From positions 186,001 through 250,000 of the forward strand of contig NZ_JAHEAG010000008.1 in the NCBI RefSeq assembly GCF_018596315.1: DNA of 64,000 nucleotides. Reading direction: 5' to 3'. The position numbers and the translations under genes are program-made. This stretch comes from Bradyrhizobium sp. SRL28. GTDB lineage: Bacteria; Pseudomonadota; Alphaproteobacteria; Rhizobiales; Xanthobacteraceae. Of the stretch, positions 35,239 through 43,807 are shown piece by piece. Each line of letters begins with the position of its first letter. Position 1 is the first letter of the stretch. The notes beneath the pieces are model-generated. The model was not told where the DNA came from. It worked only from the letters and a program-made list of their open reading frames with translations, and did not search any database.

Positions 35239-35602
35239 GCAAGCGTCCGCCCTAGCGGCGGCAGCGGTGCCGGGACGATGCGATCCCGGCCAGAACTAGC
35301 GTCCGGAATTTTACCATCGAGGTTCTCACGGCGGTCTCAGAGTTCTCGACCTGGGCAATGCTTATTCCCGGATTCGCCGGCATCGGCTTCATCGCTTGTC
35401 GCCGCCACAACCATGCATCGGCGGTCTCCGCCGACTGACCTTCACGACCCGGAAGTCCTCCATTTGCCGGCTGGTCGAAGTCCGTGCCGATTGGCGCCCT
35501 CGCCGCTAGCCTTCTTCCAAAATGGCGGGATGGATACGCATCGGAGCCACGTTCGCATTGCGTTCAGGCCAGCGCTACGCTGAGCGACTGAAATTCCTGA
35601 GC

Positions 35603-35643
35603 TGGAAGGGTGACCGAGTGGTTTAAGGCACCGGTCTTGAAAT
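35603..35643 (+). repeat. Left att-like repeat: 5' half of tRNA-Ser(UGA)
   Basis: Reads as acceptor strand, D-arm (GAGTGGTTTAAGGC) and anticodon loop CTTGAAA of a serine tRNA with UGA anticodon, then diverges where the 3' anticodon stem should begin. 40 of 41 bases match 55096-55136. One base in the D-stem differs (GACC for GGCC). No 3' half follows, so this is not a working tRNA gene. Confidence 0.85.
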
Positions 35644-35758
35644 TCGGGAATAGCCGTCCGTTCCTGTAACGTGCCGTTTTAAAAAGTCCCTGATTATTGG
35701 GCTTTTCCGATCCGCTGGCCTTATGCAGTCGCATCTTCTCCCGCCCGGTAATAGGGAG

Positions 35759-35782
35759 TTGGGTAGCAAAATGGTAGCAAGC
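35759..35782 (+). repeat. Paired GGTAGCAA motif near the left att repeat
   Basis: Two direct copies of GGTAGCAA about 12 bases apart. 21 of 24 bases match the segment that overlaps the integrase stop codon at 55021-55044. Could be integrase arm-type binding sites or the trace of an earlier integrase 3' end. Confidence 0.5.
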
Positions 35783-36034
35783 CCGTTCACCAACTGTTCG
35801 TGGGCAGCGAGAGCTTTCACGTCGCCGGCACTCATGTGGTCACCCGCTTAATCACGCGCGCTGCCGCCGAAGATGGCCGGGCCGCCGGTCACCGACATCC
35901 GCAACACGTCGTCGCCGCACTGGCGCGGCTGGCTGAAACCGGAGAGCCGATGCCTGGTGCCGTTCAACAGCTTCGCCGAGTACGCACTTAGAGCCCAACC
36001 CGGCGCCTTGAGATCCGCAATTTGAGGACTTGCC

Positions 36035-38008
36035 CTAGTGCCGGAACGCTTCGGCCGGCTCGAGCGCGGCGGCGCGCGAGGCGGGGTAGACTCCGGACAG
36101 CAGACCAATCACGCCGCCCACAGCTGGCGCGAGCAACGGAGCGAGCGGGTCGAGCACCGGAGTCCAGACCTGATACGCCGAGACACCCACCACGATCAGC
36201 ACGCCGACACTGGATCCGAGCAGTCCTCCCACGACACCCATGGACGCACTCTCAATCAGGAACTGTGAAGCGATGTGGCGACGAGTGGCGCCAATGGCAC
36301 GGCGCAGTCCGATCTCCGCCGTCCTCTCCATCACGCCCACCAGGGTGATATTTGCGATCCCGAGCGCGCCGACCACGAGCGACAGGCCGCCCAGCAGCAG
36401 GAACATCATATTGAGATCGGTTTGCACGTCATCGCGTACGCGCCGCGGCTCCTGGGGCAGTTGCACGCGAAGCGTGCGCGGGTCGTCCGGTCGCAGCGCC
36501 GCCCGCGCCTGCATCGCGATCAGGGAAGCGGCGCCGATCTTCGTCTCCACGACGACCATGCCAGGGCCAAACAGACTGAAATGCCGCCGCGCCGTGCCCT
36601 CGGGAATGATGACCGAACCAAGCAGTTCCGGCTTTCGCACCACATCACGGAGGATACCGATCACGAGATAGAGCTCGTCACCGACATAGATCGCGGGCAA
36701 CCGCTCGACGCCGGCGATGCCCAGGCGGCGCGCGGCATCGGGGCCGAGGATCGCAACTCGCTCAGCGCGGGCAGAATGCCCTCCGTCGATAAACCGTCCC
36801 GAGGCAAGGTCGGCGCGCACCGCGCGGAACAAATCCGGCGAGGCGGCGCGCACCGCCAGTTTGAATGCGGTCTGATTGGATGGATCCACCACCGGCGAGG
36901 CGCTAACGAGCATGTCGTGGACATTGACGTCGCTGAGCAGGCCAGCGGCCACGACACCGTTCAGCCGGACCAGCCGTTCCGGCGCGTCCCATGGAATGGC
37001 ACGCGGATCAATCGTGCCGGTCGCCATTCCCGGCCGCGCCGTGATGAACAATTCCGTGGCTGCGAGTTGATCGAACTGACTGATGATACGGTTACCGGCG
37101 GTTCGCGTCAGACCGATGGTGGCGACCAGCGCCGACATGCCGATCACGATGCCAAGCACCGTCAACGCCATGCGGGCCGGACGCGCGATCGCTCCGGCGA
37201 TGGCTTCGGAGACGAGGTCACGCATCGTGATCCCCGACGCCGCGATGCGCGCTCTGGATGGAGGTGGCAATGCCGTCTCGCTTCCGCCAAAGAGCTGGCC
37301 ATCCTTCATGCTGACCCGGCGTGAACCCCGGCGCGCCACGTTTTCGTCGTGGGTGACGACAACAATCGTCATGCCCTCCTTGTTGAGCTCGGTGAAGAAA
37401 TCCAGGATCGACTCGGTGTTCTTGGAATCAAGATTGCCGGTCGGCTCGTCGCACAAGAGCAAGCTCGGTGAACCCATCAGGGCGCGGGCGATCGCCGCCC
37501 GCTGACATTCGCCGCCGGACAATTTGGAAGGCAGAAAATCCGCGCGATGTGCGAGGCCGACGCGGCGAATTTCCTCCATCGCCCGTTCGCGTCGCCCGCG
37601 TCCGGTACGCTGGCGGTACACTTCCGCCAGCATGACGTTCTCAAGGACCGTGCGATAGGGCAGCAGGTGGAATGACTGAAAGATGAATCCAACGCGGCGG
37701 CTGCGCAGCCCGGCTCGCTCATTCTCGCTCAGCTTTGTCGTTTCGATACCATCAAAAACGTACTGTCCGCTGGTTGGCCGGTCGAGGCAACCGAGGATAT
37801 TCAACAGGGTGGATTTCCCCGAGCCGGATGGACCCGTTATCGACAGCCATTCGCCACGCCGCAACACGAGATCCACATCAACCAATGCGTCGACCGCAGG
37901 ATCGGTCCCGAATTGCTTGCACACTTTGCGCAGGTCGAGGACATGGTCGGCATCGGCAGAAGCCGTCTTGATCGGCACCTCCAACCGTATGTCCTCCGTG
38001 AGCCTCAT
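36035..38008 (-). CDS. MacB-type ABC transporter (fused ATPase-permease)
   Basis: 657 residues. N-terminal ABC ATPase with Walker A GPSGSGKSTLLN, signature LSGGECQRAA, Walker B LLLCDEPTGNLD and H-loop THDE. Then TM1, a large MacB periplasmic core domain, and three C-terminal FtsX-type TM helices. Works as a mechanotransmitter with a periplasmic adaptor. ATG overlaps the adaptor stop by four bases. Last gene of the long minus-strand operon. Confidence 0.94.
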   Translation of the reverse strand: MRLTEDIRLEVPIKTASADADHVLDLRKVCKQFGTDPAVDALVDVDLVLRRGEWLSITGPSGSGKSTLLNILGCLDRPTSGQYVFDGIETTKLSENERAGLRSRRVGFIFQSFHLLPYRTVLENVMLAEVYRQRTGRGRRERAMEEIRRVGLAHRADFLPSKLSGGECQRAAIARALMGSPSLLLCDEPTGNLDSKNTESILDFFTELNKEGMTIVVVTHDENVARRGSRRVSMKDGQLFGGSETALPPPSRARIAASGITMRDLVSEAIAGAIARPARMALTVLGIVIGMSALVATIGLTRTAGNRIISQFDQLAATELFITARPGMATGTIDPRAIPWDAPERLVRLNGVVAAGLLSDVNVHDMLVSASPVVDPSNQTAFKLAVRAASPDLFRAVRADLASGRFIDGGHSARAERVAILGPDAARRLGIAGVERLPAIYVGDELYLVIGILRDVVRKPELLGSVIIPEGTARRHFSLFGPGMVVVETKIGAASLIAMQARAALRPDDPRTLRVQLPQEPRRVRDDVQTDLNMMFLLLGGLSLVVGALGIANITLVGVMERTAEIGLRRAIGATRRHIASQFLIESASMGVVGGLLGSSVGVLIVVGVSAYQVWTPVLDPLAPLLAPAVGGVIGLLSGVYPASRAAALEPAEAFRH

Positions 38009-39753
38009 TTGACCGCCGCCGGCCCTGCCGCTGGCTCGGCCGTTCTATAGCCGACCACCACGAGTTGGCCGGGGACCAGTCGCCCGTCGGGGGTGCTCAC
38101 CTCGACATAGCCGCCCGTCGAAAGCCCCGGCTGCACTGTGACGTATTCCTGCCCGCCGCCGCCATCGACCAGCACGCGCGACGTTCCGTCGGCAGCAAGC
38201 GACACCGCGCTGGTCGGCACCGCGGTGACCGCGCCCTTCGACGTTTCGATCGGGATAGTCAGACGGACGGAAAACCCTGCCAGCAGCACAGGCGTGGTCT
38301 CCACCCTGACCCCGAGATAGAAGTGATAGCCGTCCACGCCGCGCGTACCGGGTGTGTTCGCCACCGTCTCGACGACGCCGGTCGCCTTGATCCCAAGCGC
38401 CTGCTCGTCGATCGCAACTTTCATCCCGGGCTTTACTAACGGCGCGGCTTCAAGTGGCAGCTGCGAGTCGATGCTGAGCTGGTTGTCGGTTACACTCATG
38501 ACCGGCCCGGAAGCATTGGCTGCGACCGCAGCGGTCACCTCGTGGACGCGGATCGGAAGCGACGGGATGAATACGACCTCGTCCGCGGGTACCTGCACTC
38601 CGAGCTTCGCTCGCGCCGTCGCGAGTTCGCGTTCGAGCCGCCCTGCTCGCTCGCTTGCGACCTGGACGTCGAATTCGGCGAGCGTCTGCTGTTCCTGCGC
38701 GGCGCGCACGTTGCGCTCTCCTTCCAGGCGGGCCGCCTTCACGGCTCCCTCGGCAACCCGGATCCGTTCGTCGGCCAGGCCGGCCTCGCGCGCCGCGGTC
38801 TGAATCGCCAGATCGGCTTCCAGCTTCGCCTTGCGCTGCGCAGCGCGCGCCACTTTGAGCTTGGCCTCGGCCGCGGCACGCGCCGTTTCGGTCTGGCGCG
38901 GATCGAGAACGATCAGGGCACGATCGGCGACTTGCGTGGCGACATCGGCACTGGCGGCGGTCGCGGAATGCGCGGCCCGAGCGCGTTCGGCTTCAAGCGC
39001 GAGCGATTTGCCGGCGCGCGCGTCTGCCAGCTGGCGGCCATTGCCAACACGCGCCGCGCTGTCGAGCGCGGCCTGTCGCGTGTTCTGCTCCGCGGTAGCC
39101 CGCGCGGCGGCGACGGCTTTCACCGCCGTTTCGCGCGTGGCCTCGGCCGCAAGCTGGGCGCGCGCGGCATCCGACCACTCTCGCTCGAGCGCGGCAACGG
39201 CCGCGCGTTGTTCGCGCGTCGGTGCAAACGGCTCCCAGCCGGCCTTTTTATACATGCGCTCGACGGCGCCGGATGTCTTTTGATCGTAATTGCCATCGAT
39301 TGTGCCCGGATCGAAGCCGAGACGAGCCAGGGCTTCTTCGAGCTGGCGGACGTCGCCGCCGCTGGTTCCGGGCGCCATGTCGCGAAAAGCCGGTGCGGCG
39401 CCGCTGAGGACAAAGACCGGACGGCCGGAGGCGGATAAGATCACCTCGCCTTCCCCAAAATTCGTATTCGGTCGCGGCAGCGACGAGATCAGCCCGACGC
39501 CGCCCTTGACCGTGGAAGGAGCGATCGAAATCGGCTGAGGCAGCCCGAACCGGACCGTGCCGCGGGTCACGATATCGGAACTCAGTAGACGCGACTCCAC
39601 AGGCACAAGGATCGCGGATGGCTCGGGGGCTGCGGTGCGCGCCGCCATTTCCGCGGGCGACTGGATCCTGGAGCCCATGTACCAGGCGCCAAGCGCCATG
39701 CCGCCAACCACGCCCAGGATAGCCCAGAGAATGTTTATGCGCTTTGCGACCAT
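38005..39753 (-). CDS. Periplasmic adaptor (MacA/HlyD type) with embedded peptidoglycan-binding domain
   Basis: 582 residues, much longer than typical MacA (about 370). N-terminal TM anchor; a PG_binding_1 domain at about 130-170 (GGDVRQLEEALARLGFDPG); a very long Ala/Glu/Arg-rich coiled-coil hairpin (about 185-390); then beta-barrel and membrane-proximal domains. Expected to bridge MacB to an outer-membrane channel while gripping the cell wall. RBS GGGAGGGAC before ATG 39753. Confidence 0.88.
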   Translation of the reverse strand: MVAKRINILWAILGVVGGMALGAWYMGSRIQSPAEMAARTAAPEPSAILVPVESRLLSSDIVTRGTVRFGLPQPISIAPSTVKGGVGLISSLPRPNTNFGEGEVILSASGRPVFVLSGAAPAFRDMAPGTSGGDVRQLEEALARLGFDPGTIDGNYDQKTSGAVERMYKKAGWEPFAPTREQRAAVAALEREWSDAARAQLAAEATRETAVKAVAAARATAEQNTRQAALDSAARVGNGRQLADARAGKSLALEAERARAAHSATAASADVATQVADRALIVLDPRQTETARAAAEAKLKVARAAQRKAKLEADLAIQTAAREAGLADERIRVAEGAVKAARLEGERNVRAAQEQQTLAEFDVQVASERAGRLERELATARAKLGVQVPADEVVFIPSLPIRVHEVTAAVAANASGPVMSVTDNQLSIDSQLPLEAAPLVKPGMKVAIDEQALGIKATGVVETVANTPGTRGVDGYHFYLGVRVETTPVLLAGFSVRLTIPIETSKGAVTAVPTSAVSLAADGTSRVLVDGGGGQEYVTVQPGLSTGGYVEVSTPDGRLVPGQLVVVGYRTAEPAAGPAAVK

Positions 39754-39900
39754 GCCGTAGTCCCTCCCGCCATCGACAGCGTGCGGGTCATCTTCGCAGG
39801 AAGCGTTGCGTCCGCCTTCGTCATGCGATGCGATGCCAGTAAAGGAGATTACTCATAGCCGCCGATCTGGGGAAGTACGGGAGTGCACATCCTAATTGGT

Positions 39901-40770
39901 CTATTGCACTTTCCGAGAGAACAGCTCCTCCTGGATCTTCTCCTCGACCGGCGTCAGCACCTCCTCATGCATCTTATGGCTCTTGACCGCGACCAGGCGC
40001 TCGTAGTCCTGCAGCTTCCGCAGCGCGGCTTTCTGGTCCTGCGACATCTTGGAAACCAACAGCTTGCCGCCCTCGGTCAGCGCGATGAGCCGATTCCGCA
40101 GGTCGGGTTCGATTTCGTCCGAATGGCCATATTCGAAGCCGGCCTTCTTCATCTCTCGCTGCCAGTACGCAATCGCGGCCTTCATCCGCGGGTCCTTGTT
40201 GATCAGCGCATCCTGGGGATTGTAGTGGCTGGCCTTTAGTTGATCGGGCTTAAACGTTTCAGTGAGCGCCTTGCGCGTGCAACCGCCTGTTCGCGACAAA
40301 TCCTCGGTCTCCAGAGCGACCGCCAAGGTGCTGAACACGTCATCGCCGAGCAATGCGCGATTGTAGGCGACCTGATCTGCGGGGGAAAGCTTGCGGAAAA
40401 TCTGCACATTACGTTCGCCGAGACCGACGCGGGCGGGGCTGTAGCCGGTGGCCAGCTGAGGCGGCAAACCTGTGTAGAAGGTAGATACGCCAAAGCCATA
40501 ACGGCTGACGAACTCCTCCTCGCTGAGTCCTGGAAGCCTTTTGTCCGCCGACATGCCCGCCCGCACCGTGTTGTGATCGGCCGCGATGTACTGGAAGCCT
40601 TGTTCGCGCATGCAGCGCGCGATCAGTTCCTCGGTCTTCTCGATCGCCTGAACCAGCTCGCGTGGCGACATGCCGAATTCCTCGGTGCCGAGGCCCTTCG
40701 GTGCCTGTGCCTGCGCCGCCGCTGTCGCTAGCAGGACGGCGAACAGACCCGCGCAGATCGTCTTCTTCAT
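39901..40770 (-). CDS. Secreted protein of unknown function
   Basis: 289 residues from ATG 40770 (GGAAGGATAGTGTC upstream). Signal peptide KKTICAGLFAVLLATAAAQA, then a mostly helical mature protein with two cysteines that could pair (RCMREQGF and GGCTRKAL). No family recognised. Lies between the PepSY protein and the MacA adaptor genes on the same strand, so likely part of the envelope system. Confidence 0.75.
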   Translation of the reverse strand: MKKTICAGLFAVLLATAAAQAQAPKGLGTEEFGMSPRELVQAIEKTEELIARCMREQGFQYIAADHNTVRAGMSADKRLPGLSEEEFVSRYGFGVSTFYTGLPPQLATGYSPARVGLGERNVQIFRKLSPADQVAYNRALLGDDVFSTLAVALETEDLSRTGGCTRKALTETFKPDQLKASHYNPQDALINKDPRMKAAIAYWQREMKKAGFEYGHSDEIEPDLRNRLIALTEGGKLLVSKMSQDQKAALRKLQDYERLVAVKSHKMHEEVLTPVEEKIQEELFSRKVQ

Positions 40771-40914
40771 GACACTATCCTTCCGGTAAAGAACCACACA
40801 AAACTCTTGTTCCGTTTCTCCTGTCACCATTTCCGCGGCGACGCCTTTTCTCGCCGTTTTCCTCGATCGATTGGCCTCGGCGCGCCGGAATCACGCCGAG
40901 GCGGTTGATCCATG

Positions 40915-42009
40915 TCATTCCGTACCGAGGATCTTTCCGGACTCGATGTCGACGAAAACGTCCTTCTCCCCGCGCGACGTCTGGATCTCGACCACGTAGA
41001 CATTCTTGCCGAGCTTCTTCTCAATCTTCACGTCGGTGGCCTTTCCGGGCATTCGCTCAAGCGCGATCTTGGTGGCCTCGGCAGCCGAAATCTTCGCCAC
41101 CGGAGCCTTCTGCTTCAAAGGCTTGTCGCTTGCCTTTCCGACGGTTGAGACGTTGGAGGCCGGATTGCTGGCTGCGAGCGCGTTGGAAACGACGAGCTTG
41201 CCGTCGGAGCTGTCGCTCACGACCCCCACATCTGGACACCAGACCTTGTCGGTGATTTCGCTTAGCTTGATCAGATCCTGCTCGCGAACCCGGGCGCAGC
41301 CTTTGAACGTCCCGGCCGGCACCCTTATTTCGATGCCGGCTTCCATGTTCTCGGAGCCAACAAAGGCCATGCTCTTGCTGCCGGCGGCAATATGGCGATC
41401 GCCGATGGTGAAAGTGCCGGGCATCAACATGCCGGGCTCGGTGACGCCGTCGCCGTCAGGATCGCCCGCCCGCCAGGTGCCAGCGAAAATCGCCTTGCCT
41501 TCCTTGATTTCCCAACTTAACTCGCCGAAGGAATAAACGCTGTTGGTGGTTTTATCGAGCGCCAGCCAGTTGATCACGCGCTGCGTCAGGACGCCATCGA
41601 CACGTTCTTCTTCCTGCACAACCGCAGTCTTGAATTTGCCAATCCCGGGAATATCGAAATCCTCGGTGGTGTCGAGGACCACGGTCTCCTTGCGATACTT
41701 GCCGTCCGGGTGATCGGGCCGTTCAAGCGCGTGCTTGTGGCCCGGCGTGATCGGGTAATAGAGCGGGTTGACGCCGTGCGGGACGATATTCTCGCCCTTC
41801 AGATTCCAATCCTTCAGTGACGAGAAATCGTTGCCGCTCTTCCAGCGTGGCGGATCCTTGATCTCGCCGGCGGCAGCGCCGCCAGCATGCGCGAACCCGG
41901 CCGCCGTCAGAACGGTGACCGCCAAAAGGGTGGCACGCCAGCTGGACGGCCGACCAGGTTGACCGTTCGCCGGTTTCATCTGTCGATCCAAACTCTGATT
42001 GTCGAACAT
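40915..42009 (-). CDS. Secreted protein with C-terminal PepSY domain
   Basis: 364 residues; ATG 42009 behind GGAGGGCATTGAG. After a signal peptide comes a beta-rich domain (about 55-285) with the motif VPAGTFKGC and DVGVV, shared with the protein at 42863-43795. At the C-terminus is one PepSY domain (ISAAEATKIALERMPGKATD ... DVFVDIESGKILG). PepSY domains are known as inhibitors or ligand-sensing modules in the periplasm. A paralogous pair in one operon suggests two parts of a complex. Confidence 0.8.
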   Translation of the reverse strand: MFDNQSLDRQMKPANGQPGRPSSWRATLLAVTVLTAAGFAHAGGAAAGEIKDPPRWKSGNDFSSLKDWNLKGENIVPHGVNPLYYPITPGHKHALERPDHPDGKYRKETVVLDTTEDFDIPGIGKFKTAVVQEEERVDGVLTQRVINWLALDKTTNSVYSFGELSWEIKEGKAIFAGTWRAGDPDGDGVTEPGMLMPGTFTIGDRHIAAGSKSMAFVGSENMEAGIEIRVPAGTFKGCARVREQDLIKLSEITDKVWCPDVGVVSDSSDGKLVVSNALAASNPASNVSTVGKASDKPLKQKAPVAKISAAEATKIALERMPGKATDVKIEKKLGKNVYVVEIQTSRGEKDVFVDIESGKILGTE

Positions 42010-42084
42010 CTCAATGCCCTCCAGTTGCGGTCCGGCTAGGGCCGATTCGTCTCGGGCCGATCTGTCGTTCTTGAATGGGCTGGT

Positions 42085-42780
42085 TCATCGCGCCCTCCCG
42101 GTGGTGAAGCCAGCTTCGATGAAGGACCGATTGCCGTCCTTCGCGACGGTCCCGATCGCGAATTTATAGGCCTTGCCGGCGCGCAAAAACCCTTCAGGCA
42201 CCGTGAAGGACCTTGCCGAGCCCGGCAGCAATGCCCGGATTTCGTAGGCCGAGCCGGTTTGCTCGATTACGATGGCGCAGGCCTCGATGCCCTTCGGCAC
42301 CGACCACCGTAGCGTCAGCGCGGTGGCGGGTACGTCCTTCTGGTCCGGCCGCGGATATTCGAACGCGGCCGGTTCGGGGAATGCGTGGCTCAACTGCGCC
42401 TCGCCGCGCAGGCTCGCCCCCTTGGTCGTCGTTCCCTCAAAGCGATAGGCGCCCGCCGGGAAATCGGCGCGGACGATCTTGTCGTCATCGGGTTCGGGCG
42501 ATTCGAGCGAAAGACTGCGAACTCCCAACTTCGAGTCAGGCGTTCTGAGGTCGATCACCGTGCGCTCGCCGGGCGCCAATACTCTCAGCGCCGCGAGCCC
42601 ATCCGTGGCGCCGGTCACATCGAACCGGATCTCGGAATCGCGGTCCTGCACGTTACGCTCGAGATAGACGGAGAGCTTTTCGAAACGACCATCCTCGGCC
42701 GCGGCTCCCGCGAGCGGATAAGCCATGGCGAACAAAGCGCCGATGGCGGCAATCCAGTTGTGGCGATGCATGGTGTTCAC
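42085..42780 (-). CDS. Secreted beta-sandwich protein
   Basis: 231 residues starting at GTG 42780 behind GGGAGG; ATG 42771 also possible. Signal peptide IGALFAMAYPLAGAAA, then two beta-sandwich-like halves; the second resembles a fibronectin type III fold (ALTLRWSVPKG ... AGKAYKFAIGTVAKDGNRS). Function unknown; same operon as its neighbours. Confidence 0.72.
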   Translation of the reverse strand: MNTMHRHNWIAAIGALFAMAYPLAGAAAEDGRFEKLSVYLERNVQDRDSEIRFDVTGATDGLAALRVLAPGERTVIDLRTPDSKLGVRSLSLESPEPDDDKIVRADFPAGAYRFEGTTTKGASLRGEAQLSHAFPEPAAFEYPRPDQKDVPATALTLRWSVPKGIEACAIVIEQTGSAYEIRALLPGSARSFTVPEGFLRAGKAYKFAIGTVAKDGNRSFIEAGFTTGRAR

Positions 42781-42862
42781 ATCAGCCTCCCACAGATACG
42801 CCTACCGGTTCTGGACCAGTCGGACGCTTCGCCGGCACGCCCCTACGGGGCCGGCGGAATAC

Positions 42863-43795
42863 TCACTCGGCTTTAGCATTTGTCGCCCCCTTCATCAGTT
42901 CGGCAGGCGGCGTGCGACCATAGAGGTAGGCGCGCTTCTCTATCTCCAAGGCCTCTGCGCGGGCCTTGGCCAGCGCATCGGGGCTGAGCTTCACGATCTC
43001 GGCCAACTCAAGGGTCTCTCGCAGCTTTTCGCCCTTTCCCCTCCAACCGACTTTGATGTAGCCCACACCGGGTGCGTAGTACTTGAGCTGCTTTGCGTCC
43101 GGGCCTTCACCCTTGCTGCCCTCCACGATCACCAGGACATCCTTGAAGCAGCCGGCCGGAACACAAACCTTCTGACCTGCTTTTTCTACTGTTGCGCGGT
43201 CGGTCCAGTTGTACGGAGGCGGTGCATAGCCCTGAGAGTAGCTGGGTGTCCCCGGCCGCGGGTCTGCCTTCATCATGATCCCCGGACTCGAGCCATCCAT
43301 GCCGCCGATCCAGGCGCTACCGCCCTGGAAGTCCCCATCCTCGTATAGTTCAACCAGCTCACCCAGCAGCCAGACGTTTCCGCCCTTGTCTTGCGCGAAG
43401 AAAACGATCTCCGATTCCTTCACCTTGCCGTCCTTGTAGTCGACATCCCACACAACGATGGCACGCACGCCGTTGACCACCTTGGTGAGGTCCGTCACGG
43501 TCTGCACCACGCGAGCGGGAACGCGCTTCTCGTCCTCCTGGGTGAACCCCTTGTAGATCAACTGAGTCCCTGGCTGCAGCGGGAACCATTTGTTGTCGAT
43601 CTTGGCGGAGTCATCGAAATTATTGTTATCGAACGCTTCGAGCGTGTCCTCGGCAGCCTTGCTCTTCTGCGCCAAGGCGTCGCCGCTGCACAGTCCGAAA
43701 CAAATGAAAATCGTAAGCACGGCCAAGGCCGTCGTTCTCCGACACAATCTGGCCGCTGCCTGTGCCATCCTGGACTGCTTCAAACTCGTGTTCAT
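42863..43795 (-). CDS. Secreted protein, paralogue of the PepSY-protein N-domain
   Basis: 310 residues; ATG 43795 behind AGGGAGTTTCTGC. Signal peptide, then a beta-rich domain with WFPLQPGTQLIYKG, VPAGCFKDVLVI and YAPGVGYIKVGW. These segments align in order with YYPITPGHKH, VPAGTFKGCARV and CPDVGVV of the protein at 40915-42009. It lacks the PepSY tail and has a charged C-terminal helix instead. Starts 12 bases after the upstream RND gene. Confidence 0.78.
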   Translation of the reverse strand: MNTSLKQSRMAQAAARLCRRTTALAVLTIFICFGLCSGDALAQKSKAAEDTLEAFDNNNFDDSAKIDNKWFPLQPGTQLIYKGFTQEDEKRVPARVVQTVTDLTKVVNGVRAIVVWDVDYKDGKVKESEIVFFAQDKGGNVWLLGELVELYEDGDFQGGSAWIGGMDGSSPGIMMKADPRPGTPSYSQGYAPPPYNWTDRATVEKAGQKVCVPAGCFKDVLVIVEGSKGEGPDAKQLKYYAPGVGYIKVGWRGKGEKLRETLELAEIVKLSPDALAKARAEALEIEKRAYLYGRTPPAELMKGATNAKAE

Positions 43796-43807
43796 CGCAG
43801 AAACTCC

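Larger units (their letters stand above)
35239..36034. other. Gene-poor island boundary
   Basis: No convincing gene in 796 bases. It contains the 41-base tRNA-Ser 5'-half repeat (35603-35643), the paired GGTAGCAA motif (35759-35782), and scrambled short frames on both strands that look like decayed mobile DNA. The left end of the accessory region is taken as about 35603. Confidence 0.6.

Noticed and set aside
35603..35643. Functional tRNA-Ser gene
   Set aside because: Only the 5' half is present; variable arm, T-arm and acceptor 3' strand are absent.
35848..36108. Minus-strand 86-codon frame at the island boundary
   Set aside because: Begins inside macB in another frame and shows no ribosome-binding site or family; treated as decayed DNA.
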